From Marivivens sp. LCG002 (lineage in GTDB: Bacteria; Pseudomonadota; Alphaproteobacteria; Rhodobacterales; Rhodobacteraceae): a stretch of DNA of 40,000 nt. Shown piece by piece: positions 24,300-32,739 of this stretch (position 1 is the stretch's first letter; each line of letters opens with the position of its first letter). Below the pieces are notes generated by a model. The model made no database searches. It had not been told where the DNA came from and worked only from the letters and a program-made list of their open reading frames with translations. A program made the position numbers and the translations under genes. The stretch spans positions 1-40,000 of the forward strand of contig NZ_CP127166.1 in NCBI RefSeq assembly GCF_030264275.1, given 5' to 3'.

Positions 24300-25304
24300 A
24301 TGAAATTTTTGGACAGCCCCTCAGACACTCCCGAAGACGAGGAAGAGGACCTTTGGTTCCTCCCCGCGCCTCTTGAGGATGCTGCGCCGACCGACCTCCC
24401 TGCCCCGCTTGCGCCATTGCCGGTCAAGGGCTGGTCGGTGGACTGGGCGCGGGCCGAGGCGGGATTGGGTCGTCCCTTGGCCGAGGCGTGGGCAGCGCTC
24501 GCGCGGCTTGATGAAAAGGTTGCGGCGACCAAGGGGGCTTCTCAATGGATCGCCCTTGGCGAGGCCTCGGCGCTAAGCTGGTATGACGGGCGGCGCATCG
24601 CGCCCGAGCGGCTTGCGCTCTATGCCGAACTGCGGGTCTCGACCGCCGAGGATGACGCCCGCGACCTCGCACTGGCAGATTGGGCGCGGCGGCGTCTGGT
24701 GGGGTCTGTGTCGCCCGAGGACATCGAGGCCTTTTTCGGGTTCGAGGACCAAAACCTTCCCCGCGGGGAAGATGGGCTCGCGTGGGTCGGCTCGATCAGG
24801 AGCGGGCAATTGCACCCGCTGACCGCCGCCGCGATGGCCTTTCACGACTGGAAAAGGATCGGGCTGTCGGGTCCTGAAAGCGTGCTTGAGGCGGCGACTT
24901 TGGCGATGCGAGTGGCGGCAACGGGGCTTCGCGCCCTGCCCTTTGCGCCGATGGCCTCGGTCGGGATGCGCGCGATCAGGTCAAGCGGACCAGTCGAGGA
25001 GCGGCTTCTTCCGTGGCTCGAGGCGATCCGTAACGGTGCGCAAGAGGCATACCTTACCCTCGATCGGCTTGAGGATTGGGGCAGTCGGGCGCGAGCTGCC
25101 ATCGCGCCGATGTCGGGGCGCACGCCCGAGCGGCTTGTCTCTGTCCTCGTTGAGGTGCCCTTCCTCTCGGCTGAAATGGCCGAAGTGCGGACAGGTGCCA
25201 GTCGGGCAGCAGTGCAGCGCAACCTTGACCGTCTCGCCGCGCTCGGGTTGGTCAAAGAGGTGACGGGCCAGCGGCGCTATCGCTACTGGACCGCAGCGAT
25301 CTAG
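24300..25304 (+). CDS. DUF1612 / helix-turn-helix protein of the RHE_PE00001 type
   Basis: 334 residues. After an acidic N-terminus (about 1-25), the body (WARAEAGLGRPLAEAWAALARLDEKVA ... SALSWYDGRRIAPERLALYAEL) matches the DUF1612-like family often found on alphaproteobacterial plasmids. The C-terminus has a winged-helix segment (FLSAEMAEVRTGASRAAVQRNLDRLAALGLVKEVTGQRRYRYW). A role as plasmid-borne transcription regulator is likely; the target is unknown, but a 34-bp inverted repeat over its own promoter suggests autoregulation. One parS-like palindrome is embedded in it, in a different reading frame from those in parA and parB. It overlaps the convergent HMA gene by 4 bases. Confidence 0.72.
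   Translation: MKFLDSPSDTPEDEEEDLWFLPAPLEDAAPTDLPAPLAPLPVKGWSVDWARAEAGLGRPLAEAWAALARLDEKVAATKGASQWIALGEASALSWYDGRRIAPERLALYAELRVSTAEDDARDLALADWARRRLVGSVSPEDIEAFFGFEDQNLPRGEDGLAWVGSIRSGQLHPLTAAAMAFHDWKRIGLSGPESVLEAATLAMRVAATGLRALPFAPMASVGMRAIRSSGPVEERLLPWLEAIRNGAQEAYLTLDRLEDWGSRARAAIAPMSGRTPERLVSVLVEVPFLSAEMAEVRTGASRAAVQRNLDRLAALGLVKEVTGQRRYRYWTAAI
24756..24771. repeat. parS-like palindrome copy 4
   Basis: Exact 16-mer inside the DUF1612-type gene, read in a shifted frame as Leu-Pro-Arg-Gly-Glu (CTT-CCC-CGC-GGG-GAA). Confidence 0.8.
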
Positions 25305-25498
25305 ATCTCTGCCGCAGGATAGCCCGCCGCGTCAAGCGCGGAAAGGATCGCGGATTTGGATGCGGTGCTGTCGATCTCGACCTCGCGGGTCTCCATATCG
25401 AAGTCCAGCTCTGCGTCGTCATCCAGAGCGGTGACGGCTTTTTCAACGCTGGCTTTGCAGTGGCCGCAGGTCATGTTGGCAATGTGGAATCGGGTCAT
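25301..25498 (-). CDS. CopZ-like heavy-metal-associated (HMA) copper chaperone
   Basis: 65-residue single HMA domain with the metal-binding motif MTCGHCKASV near the N-terminus. Such proteins bind Cu(I) in the cytoplasm and hand it to CopA, which is encoded divergently 180 bases away. AAGGAG lies 7 bases before the ATG. No CueR-type palindrome faces this gene, so whether it is copper-induced is unclear. The His after Gly in GHC is common in bacterial chaperones, whereas the CopA domains have CASC. Confidence 0.85.
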   Translation of the reverse strand: MTRFHIANMTCGHCKASVEKAVTALDDDAELDFDMETREVEIDSTASKSAILSALDAAGYPAAEI

Positions 25499-25527
25499 GG
25501 TGGTCTCCTTGGTCCGAGCAGGATGAA

Positions 25528-25547
25528 ACCTTCCCCGCGGGGAAGGT
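25528..25547. repeat. parS-like palindrome copy 5, extended to 20 bp
   Basis: ACCTTCCCCGCGGGGAAGGT is a perfect 20-bp palindrome with the common 16-mer at its centre (25530-25545). It is intergenic, in the HMA/copA divergent region. Confidence 0.85.
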
Positions 25548-25573
25548 CAAGCGGGCATCGCGCCACGGCGAAT

Positions 25574-25589
25574 CTTCCCCGCGGGGAAG
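25574..25589. repeat. parS-like palindrome copy 6
   Basis: Exact 16-mer, intergenic, 44 bases after copy 5 and 33 bases before the CueR-type promoter. Confidence 0.85.
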
Positions 25590-25622
25590 GTTTCGGTTCA
25601 CGGGAAATCGGAAACGGAACCC

Positions 25623-25653
25623 TTGACCTTCCAGTTACTGGAAGGCTTAGGTG
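25623..25653 (+). promoter_or_regulatory. CueR-type promoter/operator of copA
   Basis: The -35 element TTGACC and a -10 near TAGGTG are separated by 19 bases, the long spacing typical of MerR-family promoters. The spacer holds the perfect palindrome CCTTCCAG-TTA-CTGGAAGG (25627-25645), which matches the known CueR operator pattern. The copA start is about 30 bases downstream. Confidence 0.88.
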
Positions 25654-25681
25654 GGGGTGAAAGCGATGGAAAGGGGTTACC

Positions 25682-28087
25682 ATGACCAAGCAGATCAAAC
25701 TTTCGGTGCAGGGAATGACCTGTGCCTCTTGCGTCGGACGGGTCGACAAGGCGCTTGCCGCAATCGACGGAGCGGAAGGGGTCGCAGTCAATCTTGCCAC
25801 CGAAACGGCGAGCCTTCGGGTCCCCGAAGAGGTTAGTGCCTCGGAGGTCGCGGCGGTGCTTGATGCGGCGGGGTATCCCGCGCGGACGGTTTCGGTGGTG
25901 CTCTCGGTCGAGGGGATGTCCTGCGCCTCTTGCGTCGGGCGGGTGGACAAGGCTCTTGAAGCGGTCGAGGGCGTGACCGCGGCTTCGGTGAACCTTGCTG
26001 CTGAAACCGCCTCTGTCACCTATCTCGAAGGGGCGGTGACGGTCGAGGCGTTGCGCGCAGCAACAGCGGCTGTCGGCTATCCCGCGAAGGTCGTCGATGC
26101 AGGGACGAGCGCTGAGGATACGGGCGCACGCAAAGAGGCAGAGGCGGGTCTACTCAGGCGCAATCTGATCATTGCGCTGGTTCTTGTGCTTCCTGTTTTC
26201 CTCCTTGAAATGGGGGGGCATGTGTTTTCCGATATTCACCACCTGATCGATATCGTAATCGGAACGCAGTTGTCTTGGGAGTTCCAATTCTGGATGACGA
26301 CCCTTGCTCTTGTTTGGCCGGGGCGTCAGTTTTACCTCAAGGGGTTTCCTGCTTTGTTGCGCGGCGCACCCGATATGAACAGCCTTGTCGCGGTGGGGAC
26401 CACGGCCGCCTATGGCTATTCGGTGGTGGCTACCTTTGCGCCGCAGGTGCTCCCCGAGGAGGCGAGGGCGGTGTATTTCGAGGCGGCGGGCGTCATTGTG
26501 GTTCTGATCCTTCTCGGGCGGATGATGGAGGCACGGGCCAAAGGGCGGACCGGCGCCGCCATTCGCAAGCTTATCGGGCTTCGTCCGAAAACAGCGCGAT
26601 TGAGCCGTGATGGTGTCGAAATTGAAGTCGCGCTCGAGGACATCGGGGTCGGTGATCTTGTCGTCGTGCGCCCCGGTGAGCGGATCGCCGTCGATGGCGA
26701 GGTGGTTTCGGGCGAGAGCTATGTCGACGAGAGCATGATTACGGGCGAGCCTGTGCCCGTGTCCAAGAGCGCAGGCGCTCATGTGGTGGGCGGCACGGTG
26801 AATGGTGACGGGCTTTTGACGTTCCGTGCGGTGAATGTCGGGGCGGATACGGTGCTCTCGCAGATCATCCGCATGGTCGAGGAGGCGCAGGGTGCCAAGC
26901 TTCCGATTCAGGCGTTGGTGGACCGTGTGACGCTTTGGTTTGTGCCTGCGGTCATGGGGCTTGCCGTGCTTACCGTTCTCGGCTGGTTGGTGGTGGACGG
27001 GTCGTTGACCCATGCGCTTGTTGCGGGGGTTTCGGTGCTTATCGTGGCTTGTCCTTGTGCGATGGGCCTTGCGACGCCAACATCGATCATGGTCGGGACG
27101 GGCAGGGCGGCCGAGCTTGGGGTCCTTTTCCGCAAGGGGGACGCACTTCAGTCTCTAACAAGGCTCAAAACAGTTGGTTTCGACAAAACAGGCACGCTCA
27201 CCGAGGGGCATCCGAAGCTCACCGATTTCGAGGTGAAAGAGGGCCTTGATCGTGCGGCGGTGCTTGCCGTCGTCGCGGCGGTGGAGTGGGGGTCGGATCA
27301 TCCGATCTCGCGCGCGATTGTGGCCGCGCATGAGGGCGCAGTTCCCGAGGTCGAGAAGTTCAAATCGCTGGCGGGCTATGGGCTCGAGGCGATGGTCGAG
27401 GGGCAGCAGGTCTATGTCGGAGCGGATCGTTTGATGGTGAAGAAAGGGATCGCGCTCGGTCCCTTCGAGGCGCGGGGGCGGGAGCTTGCGCGATTGGGGC
27501 GCACTCCGCTCTATGCCGCAATTGACGGAGAGGTGGTTGCTGTGGTCGCGGTGGCGGACCCCGTGAAGCCTGAGGCCGAGGCAACGATCAAGTCTCTACA
27601 CAAGCAGGGGATCGAAGTTGCGATGATCACCGGCGACAATCAATCGACGGCGCGGGCGATTGCGCGGCAGCTCGGGATCGATCACGTGGTGGGCGAGGTG
27701 CTTCCCAAGGGGAAGGTCAAAGCGATCGAAAAGCTTCAGGGGCCTGTGGCCTTTGTCGGGGACGGGATCAATGACGCGCCCGCGCTGGCCACTGCGGATG
27801 TGGGGATTGCGGTCGGGAGCGGCACCGATGTGGCGATGGAAAGCGCGGATGTTGTCCTGATGAGCGGGGACACGCAGGGTGTTGTGACGGCGCTCCATCT
27901 GTCGCGGGTGGTGATGCGGAACATCAAGCAGAACCTTGTGTGGGCGTTCGGCTATAACGTGCTTCTGATCCCCGTGGCGGCGAGCGGGATGCTGTCGCCC
28001 ATGTTGGCGGCGGGTGCGATGGCGCTTTCGAGTGTGTTCGTGCTCTCCAATGCGCTGCGACTTCGGTTTGTTCAGGCCCCAAAATAG
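25682..28087 (+). CDS. copA: Cu(+)-exporting P1B-type ATPase
   Basis: 801 residues. Two N-terminal HMA domains carry MTCASC (C14, C17) and MSCASC (C81, C84). The transmembrane CPC motif is at 457-459 ([12 protein letters not shown]), the phosphorylation site DKTGTLT has D501, and the hinge motif [11 protein letters not shown] is at 693-703. The SEHPL-equivalent is [11 protein letters not shown] plus the late NxxL/MSxxxxS-type helices place it in the Cu(I) P1B-1 class, which pumps copper out of the cytoplasm. The upstream promoter has a textbook CueR operator and the cueR gene follows 80 bases downstream, so the unit is a self-contained copper-tolerance module. Confidence 0.95.
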   Translation: MTKQIKLSVQGMTCASCVGRVDKALAAIDGAEGVAVNLATETASLRVPEEVSASEVAAVLDAAGYPARTVSVVLSVEGMSCASCVGRVDKALEAVEGVTAASVNLAAETASVTYLEGAVTVEALRAATAAVGYPAKVVDAGTSAEDTGARKEAEAGLLRRNLIIALVLVLPVFLLEMGGHVFSDIHHLIDIVIGTQLSWEFQFWMTTLALVWPGRQFYLKGFPALLRGAPDMNSLVAVGTTAAYGYSVVATFAPQVLPEEARAVYFEAAGVIVVLILLGRMMEARAKGRTGAAIRKLIGLRPKTARLSRDGVEIEVALEDIGVGDLVVVRPGERIAVDGEVVSGESYVDESMITGEPVPVSKSAGAHVVGGTVNGDGLLTFRAVNVGADTVLSQIIRMVEEAQGAKLPIQALVDRVTLWFVPAVMGLAVLTVLGWLVVDGSLTHALVAGVSVLIVACPCAMGLATPTSIMVGTGRAAELGVLFRKGDALQSLTRLKTVGFDKTGTLTEGHPKLTDFEVKEGLDRAAVLAVVAAVEWGSDHPISRAIVAAHEGAVPEVEKFKSLAGYGLEAMVEGQQVYVGADRLMVKKGIALGPFEARGRELARLGRTPLYAAIDGEVVAVVAVADPVKPEAEATIKSLHKQGIEVAMITGDNQSTARAIARQLGIDHVVGEVLPKGKVKAIEKLQGPVAFVGDGINDAPALATADVGIAVGSGTDVAMESADVVLMSGDTQGVVTALHLSRVVMRNIKQNLVWAFGYNVLLIPVAASGMLSPMLAAGAMALSSVFVLSNALRLRFVQAPK

Positions 28088-28124
28088 AGACTAATCATGC
28101 CCAAGAAGCATGAAATCCAATTTT

Positions 28125-28140
28125 TAGAGCATAGGCTCTA
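28125..28140. promoter_or_regulatory. Inverted repeat TAGAGC-ATAG-GCTCTA before cueR
   Basis: Perfect 6-bp arms with a 4-base centre, followed by TATAAG, a possible -10. It sits 28 bases before the cueR start and may be the cueR promoter or operator. It does not match the CueR site before copA. Confidence 0.4.
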
Positions 28141-28167
28141 GTATAAGCGACGAAAAGGAGTGGAGAG

Positions 28168-28554
28168 GTGAACATCGGTGAAGTGTCGGCCCGCTCGGGG
28201 CTTCCGACGAAGACGATCCGCTATTACGAGGATATCGGGCTGGTCGAACCGCTTCGGTCCGAGAACGGCTATCGGCGGTTCCGCGAGAGCGACTTGCACA
28301 AGCTCGCTTTTCTGGGGCGGGCGCGGCACATGGGATTTTCGATCGAGGATTGCCGCACGCTGCTGCATCTTTGGGAGGATCGGACACGGGCGAGTGCGGA
28401 CGTGAAAAAGCTCGCCAAGGAGCGGCTCGCGCAGATTGATCGCAAGCTCGAAGAGCTCAAAGAGATGCGCAACACGCTTGCGCATCTTGTCAGTTGCTGT
28501 GCCGGAGATGATCGGCCCGATTGTCCGATCCTGAGCGACCTCAGCGGGATTTAG
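28168..28554 (+). CDS. cueR: Copper-responsive MerR-family activator CueR
   Basis: 128 residues. The N-terminal MerR helix-turn-helix is MNIGEVSARSGLPTKTIRYYEDIGLVEP, followed by a dimerisation helix. The metal loop CCAGDDRPDCPIL gives C111 and C119 with the 8-residue spacing of CueR, which selects monovalent Cu, Ag and Au. Start is GTG with AAGGAG 11 bases upstream. It should activate copA through the 19-base-spaced promoter at 25623. The stop overlaps the convergent nadC stop by 4 bases. Confidence 0.93.
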   Translation: MNIGEVSARSGLPTKTIRYYEDIGLVEPLRSENGYRRFRESDLHKLAFLGRARHMGFSIEDCRTLLHLWEDRTRASADVKKLAKERLAQIDRKLEELKEMRNTLAHLVSCCAGDDRPDCPILSDLSGI

Positions 28555-29408
28555 AAATCGAGACCGAGGTCAAGCGTTTTGGCCGAATGGGTGAGCGCGC
28601 CCGACGAGATGTAATCGACGCCCGTCGCGGCGACTTCGGCGATGCGTTCAAGCTTCATGTTGCCCGAGGCTTCGGTCTTGATCCGTCCATCGACCATTTT
28701 CACCGCTTCGATGAGGGTCGGGGTGTCCATGTTGTCGAGCAGGACGACATCGGCACCGCCCGTTTCGAGGACTTCGGCAAGCTGGTCGAGGCGATCCACT
28801 TCGATTTCTACGCGGACCATATGCGAGGCGACGGCTTTGGTCGCGTTCAGCACAGCGGCGATTCCGCCAGCGGCTGCGATGTGGTTGTCCTTGATGAGAA
28901 TCGCATCGGAGAGTGAGAAGCGGTGGTTGAAGCCGCCGCCGTGGAGCACTGCCTGTTTCTCGACGATGCGCAGACCCGGAGTTGTTTTGCGCGTGCAGGT
29001 GACACGGGCGTTCGTGCCCTTGGTTTGGGCGACAAAGCTGGCGGTGAGGGTCGCGATTCCCGTCAGGCGGCCCGCAAAGTTCAGCGCCACACGCTCGCCC
29101 GAGAGAATCGAGGCGGCCGAGCCTTTGATCGTCATGAGGACATCGCCCTTGGTACAGGGTTGGCCGTCGGAAATGTGGGTAGTTACCTCTAGGGTCGGGT
29201 CAACGAGATGGAATGCGATGCGTGCGATCTGCATTCCCGAGACGACGCCGTTTTCGCGGGCATTGAGGCGCGCTTCGTAGGTGGTGCCAGCGGGAATCAC
29301 CGCGCGGGTGGTCACATCGCCATAGGTTCCGAGATCTTCGAGAAGGGCGGAGCGCACCAAGGGTTCGAGAATCAGGTCGGGGAGGGTGGCGAAGGTGCTC
29401 ATGGTCAC
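28551..29408 (-). CDS. nadC: Nicotinate-nucleotide pyrophosphorylase (quinolinate phosphoribosyltransferase)
   Basis: 285 residues, the usual length. It joins quinolinate and PRPP to give nicotinate mononucleotide, CO2 and PPi. Recognisable segments are LEDLGTYGDVTTRAVIP, ARENGVVSGMQIA, LNFAGRLTGIATLTASFV, CTRKTTPGLRIVEKQAVLHGGGFNHRFSLSDAILIKDNH and the C-terminal GVDYISSGALTHS. Its ATG overlaps the nadB stop (4 bases), so it is coupled as the last gene of nadA-nadB-nadC. Confidence 0.96.
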   Translation of the reverse strand: MTMSTFATLPDLILEPLVRSALLEDLGTYGDVTTRAVIPAGTTYEARLNARENGVVSGMQIARIAFHLVDPTLEVTTHISDGQPCTKGDVLMTIKGSAASILSGERVALNFAGRLTGIATLTASFVAQTKGTNARVTCTRKTTPGLRIVEKQAVLHGGGFNHRFSLSDAILIKDNHIAAAGGIAAVLNATKAVASHMVRVEIEVDRLDQLAEVLETGGADVVLLDNMDTPTLIEAVKMVDGRIKTEASGNMKLERIAEVAATGVDYISSGALTHSAKTLDLGLDF

Positions 29409-30961
29409 TCCTTGGCGATGCTGTTTCTGAGGGCGAGCGCCTCGGTCAGAGTTATGCGGGTGCGGGTGCCGACTTCGCCATCGGTGATGGGAAAATCGGT
29501 GCGGAAATGCGCGCCGCGGCTTTCCTCGCGCAGGAGAGCGGCAGCGGTGATGAGGGTCGCCGTTGCGGTCATGTTGCGAAAGGTTTCCGAGGTGCTTTGC
29601 TCTTCGAGAGCGGCAATGGTGCGAAGCGCGGTGACCAGCGTTTCGGCAGTGCGGACCACGCCGACGTTGTCGGTCATGGTACGACGAAGCTGCATCACAA
29701 GCGCGTCGTCGGGCATATCGCCTTGGCCGTCGAAGGTGACGTCGATCTCGGGCGCTTCGGATTCGGCGATGATTTCGCTGATGCCGTCGGCACAGATGCG
29801 GGCATAGACGAGCGCTTCGAGAAGGCCGTTTGAGGCAAGGCGGTTCGCGCCGTGAAGACCCGTGGAGGACGCCTCGCCGCAGACCCAGAGGTTATCGAGA
29901 GACGAGCGGCCTTTGTCGTCGGTGTCGATGCCGCCCATGTGGTAGTGCGCGGCGGCGGCAACGGGAATCGGATCGACGGCGGGGTCAAAGCCGTTGCGGG
30001 CGCAAGCCTCGGCCACGGCGGGAAATTGGGTTTTGACGCGTTCGCCAAGCACGGCGCGGGTGTCGAGCATGGGGCGAAGGCCCGCTTGGGTCTGGGTATA
30101 GACGGCGCGGGCGACGATATCGCGGGGGGCCAGCTCGGCGTCGGGATGCTCGGTGAGCATGAAACGTTCGCCGTGCTTGTTGATCAGGATCGCGCCTTCG
30201 CCGCGCAGGGCTTCGGTCGCGAGGGGGGCGGGGTCCTCGCCCACGTCGATGGCGGTGGGGTGGAACTGCACGAATTCGGGGTCGGCGATGACGGCTCCTG
30301 CACGGGCGGCCATGCCGATGACCTGACCGCGAATGCGCGGCGGGTTGGTGGTCAGCGCGAAGAGACCGCCCGAACCGCCAGCGGCCACAAGGTAGGCGGG
30401 GCCCTGAATGGTGATGGGCGCAGAGCCTTTGGGCTTGGCCGAGACGACTTGAACGCCATTCACGCGGTTTCCGTCCATCACGAAGCCCGTGGCCAGAGCG
30501 CCTTCGAGCACCTGGATCGCGGGTTCGTCGCGCACTTGGGCGATGAGGGCTTTCATGATCTCGGCGCCCGCTTGGTCGCCCTTGACGCGGACGACACGGG
30601 CGTAGGAATGCGCCGCTTCGCGGTTCATCACATAGCCGCCCTCGGGGGTGCGGTCGAAGGGGGTGCCGAGGTTGGTCAGATCGAGGATATGCTCGCGCGC
30701 CTCGCGGGTGACGCGGTCGGCCACGTTCCAATCGACGGTGCCGGCGCCGGCAACGACGGTATCGTGTGCGTGGCTTGCGGGGCTGTCGCCCGAATCCATC
30801 GCTGCCGCAACGCCGCCTTGGGCCCAAGCCGAACTTGCGCCGATCCCGAGCGTTTCGGGCGAGATCATCAGCACAGGCCGCGGGGCAAGCCGAAGGGCCG
30901 CGTAAAGAGCGCCGAGGCCCGCGCCAATGATAACGACGCGATCAGTGCTGATCTCTTGCAT
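29405..30961 (-). CDS. nadB: L-aspartate oxidase
   Basis: 518-residue flavoprotein of the succinate dehydrogenase/fumarate reductase family. It oxidises L-aspartate to iminoaspartate, the first step of de novo NAD synthesis. The FAD-binding motif is VVIIGAGLGALYAALRL near the N-terminus. GASSAWAQGGVAAA, GGYVMNREAAHSYARVV, HYHMGGIDTDDKGRSSLDNLWVCGEASSTGLHGANRLASN and the C-terminal SRGAHFRTDFP are family motifs. It lies 10 bases after nadA in the same direction, and its product passes directly to NadA. Confidence 0.95.
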   Translation of the reverse strand: MQEISTDRVVIIGAGLGALYAALRLAPRPVLMISPETLGIGASSAWAQGGVAAAMDSGDSPASHAHDTVVAGAGTVDWNVADRVTREAREHILDLTNLGTPFDRTPEGGYVMNREAAHSYARVVRVKGDQAGAEIMKALIAQVRDEPAIQVLEGALATGFVMDGNRVNGVQVVSAKPKGSAPITIQGPAYLVAAGGSGGLFALTTNPPRIRGQVIGMAARAGAVIADPEFVQFHPTAIDVGEDPAPLATEALRGEGAILINKHGERFMLTEHPDAELAPRDIVARAVYTQTQAGLRPMLDTRAVLGERVKTQFPAVAEACARNGFDPAVDPIPVAAAAHYHMGGIDTDDKGRSSLDNLWVCGEASSTGLHGANRLASNGLLEALVYARICADGISEIIAESEAPEIDVTFDGQGDMPDDALVMQLRRTMTDNVGVVRTAETLVTALRTIAALEEQSTSETFRNMTATATLITAAALLREESRGAHFRTDFPITDGEVGTRTRITLTEALALRNSIAKE

Positions 30962-30971
30962 GGAAGGTTCC

Positions 30972-32021
30972 TTAGATGCCCAGCTTGACGCTGAGGTCGA
31001 TCATACGTTGCACCGCAAGACGGGCCTTGTCCGAGACTTCAGGGTCGACAAAGACCTCCTCGGTCATGGTGTGAAGCGACCAGAGCACTTTTTCGAGCGT
31101 GATCTTCTTCATGTAGGGGCACATGTTGCAGGGCTTGGCAAAGTCCACTTCGGGCAGGCTGTCCGCGATGTTCGACGCCATGGAGCATTCGGTCACGAGC
31201 ATGGCCTTGGCGGGTTTGTTGTCGCGCACCCATTTGATGATGCCCGAGGTCGAGCCCGAGTAATCCGCTTCGGCCACGACCGAAGGCGGGCATTCGGGGT
31301 GGGCGATGATTTTCACATCGGGGACCATCTCGCGGTAGGCGCGCAGATCCTCGGCCTTGTATTCTTCGTGCACGATGCACGAGCCCGGCCAGTAGACCAC
31401 GTTCTTGTGGCTTTCGTTGGCGACGTTCTGGGCGAGGTATTGGTCGGGGGTCATGATGACCGTGTCCGACTCCATCGCGTTGACGATCTGGAGCGCGTTC
31501 GACGAGGTGCAGCAGATGTCCGAGGCGGCTTTGACCTCGGCGGTGGTGTTCACATAGGAGACCACGGGCGCGCCGGGGTATTTGGCGCGCATTTCCTCGA
31601 TCCCTGCGGCGGTGATGCTTTCGGCGAGCGAACAGCCTGCGGCGACATCGGGGATCAGGACCGTTTTCTCGGGGTTCAGGATCTTGGAGGTTTCGGCCAT
31701 GAAATGGACGCCGCCCTGAACAATCACCTTTTCTTTGACCTCGGTCGCTTTGATCGCGAGCTGGAGGCTGTCACCGACAAAATCGGCCACACCGTGATAG
31801 ATGTCGGGGGTCATGTAGTTGTGCGCGAGGATCACCGCATCCCGCTCTTTCTTGAGCGCGTTGATTGCAGCGACATAGGGCGCGGCGATGGCCCAATCGG
31901 CGGGAGAGACCACGCGGTCCATCCGTGCGTAAAGATCGGCCATCGAAGCGGCAAGCTCGGGATTGGGCGCGAGATCGTAATGTTCGGCAAGGCCAGCGCG
32001 CATGGAAACAAGATCAAACAT
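30972..32021 (-). CDS. nadA: Quinolinate synthase
   Basis: 349 residues. It condenses iminoaspartate with dihydroxyacetone phosphate to quinolinate on a [4Fe-4S] cluster. The three cluster cysteines are probably C130 (AAGCSLAES), C215 (WPGSCIVHEE) and C301 (PCNMCPYMKK), with spacing like characterised NadA enzymes. Substrate motifs ILAHNYM, VQGGVHFMAET and SYVNTTAEVKA are present. It is first in the nadABC operon. The region upstream (32022-32183) contains the palindrome GGTGT-TT-ACACC at 32050. Confidence 0.96.
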   Translation of the reverse strand: MFDLVSMRAGLAEHYDLAPNPELAASMADLYARMDRVVSPADWAIAAPYVAAINALKKERDAVILAHNYMTPDIYHGVADFVGDSLQLAIKATEVKEKVIVQGGVHFMAETSKILNPEKTVLIPDVAAGCSLAESITAAGIEEMRAKYPGAPVVSYVNTTAEVKAASDICCTSSNALQIVNAMESDTVIMTPDQYLAQNVANESHKNVVYWPGSCIVHEEYKAEDLRAYREMVPDVKIIAHPECPPSVVAEADYSGSTSGIIKWVRDNKPAKAMLVTECSMASNIADSLPEVDFAKPCNMCPYMKKITLEKVLWSLHTMTEEVFVDPEVSDKARLAVQRMIDLSVKLGI

Positions 32022-32049
32022 GGCAATTCCCCCAAAAGAAATGTCACGT

Positions 32050-32061
32050 GGTGTTTACACC
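32050..32061. promoter_or_regulatory. Palindrome GGTGT-TT-ACACC upstream of nadA
   Basis: Perfect 5-bp arms, 29 bases before the nadA start. It is a candidate operator for an NAD-pathway repressor. I cannot confirm that it matches a known NAD regulator motif. Confidence 0.35.
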
Positions 32062-32183
32062 CTGACGCGCTGCGTTCCAGTCCGAATTCGGCAATGGACA
32101 GAGATTCGCGCCGATTTGTTGCCCGACGCGGCGCGTTGAGGAAATATTATGCTCCTATCGGCGCGGGATCGGTGGATTCACAA

Positions 32184-32735
32184 TCACAGCGCGGCGATGA
32201 TCTCGGCACCCAGTCCCGCAATCGCGCGGCCTGTCGCGTCGGCGATGGCGGCGGAGCCTTCGCCGTTCAAAGGCACCTGAATGTCGAAGCTGCGCATGCG
32301 GTCGGAAATCACGCCGTCGGGGGAGGACAGCGCGAATTGGCCCGAAAGCTGGAAGTTGCCGTTGGCGCGGGCGAGCATTTTGTCGACGCGCACGGTAAGT
32401 TCCGCTTGGGGCCATGTTTCAAGCGGCCAAGGCTCGGCGGCGACGCGGGCTGTTGTGGCGCGCGAGAGATGCGAGACGAGCGAGGAGGTAAAGGCGCGGG
32501 TCGGATCATCGGCCCAAAGCGTATCGGTCACGGTGCGGATCGAACCGTCCTCGGATTCGTAGGCGATTTCCGAGGCTTCGGCATAGGCGGGCAGGGTGGT
32601 GTCCTTGACCTCGATCGAGCTTACCGCGATGCGCACCGCTTTTGCGGGGGCGGGCGGCTCGACCAGATAGAGCGCGGGATCGGAGCCACAGCCCGCAAGT
32701 GCAAGGCCAGAGAGAAGGAAAAGGCGGCGTTTCAT
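32184..32735 (-). CDS. pqiC: PqiC-like outer-membrane lipoprotein (ABC-type transport auxiliary)
   Basis: 183 residues. MKRRLFLLSGLALAGCGSDP is a lipoprotein signal with lipobox LAGC. The rest (LYLVEPPAPAKAVRIAVSSIEVKDTTLPAYAEASEIAYE) matches the auxiliary lipoprotein family to which PqiC belongs. In Escherichia coli, PqiC docks the PqiB tube at the outer membrane for lipid transport. It begins 4 bases after the pqiB stop and is the last gene of the operon. Confidence 0.85.
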   Translation of the reverse strand: MKRRLFLLSGLALAGCGSDPALYLVEPPAPAKAVRIAVSSIEVKDTTLPAYAEASEIAYESEDGSIRTVTDTLWADDPTRAFTSSLVSHLSRATTARVAAEPWPLETWPQAELTVRVDKMLARANGNFQLSGQFALSSPDGVISDRMRSFDIQVPLNGEGSAAIADATGRAIAGLGAEIIAAL

Positions 32736-32739
32736 GGTC

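Noticed and set aside
27701-27715. Extra parS-like copy CTTCCCAAGGGGAAG in copA
   Set aside because: The centre is changed and shortened by one base. It is not the 16-mer and is probably chance in a Lys-rich coding stretch.
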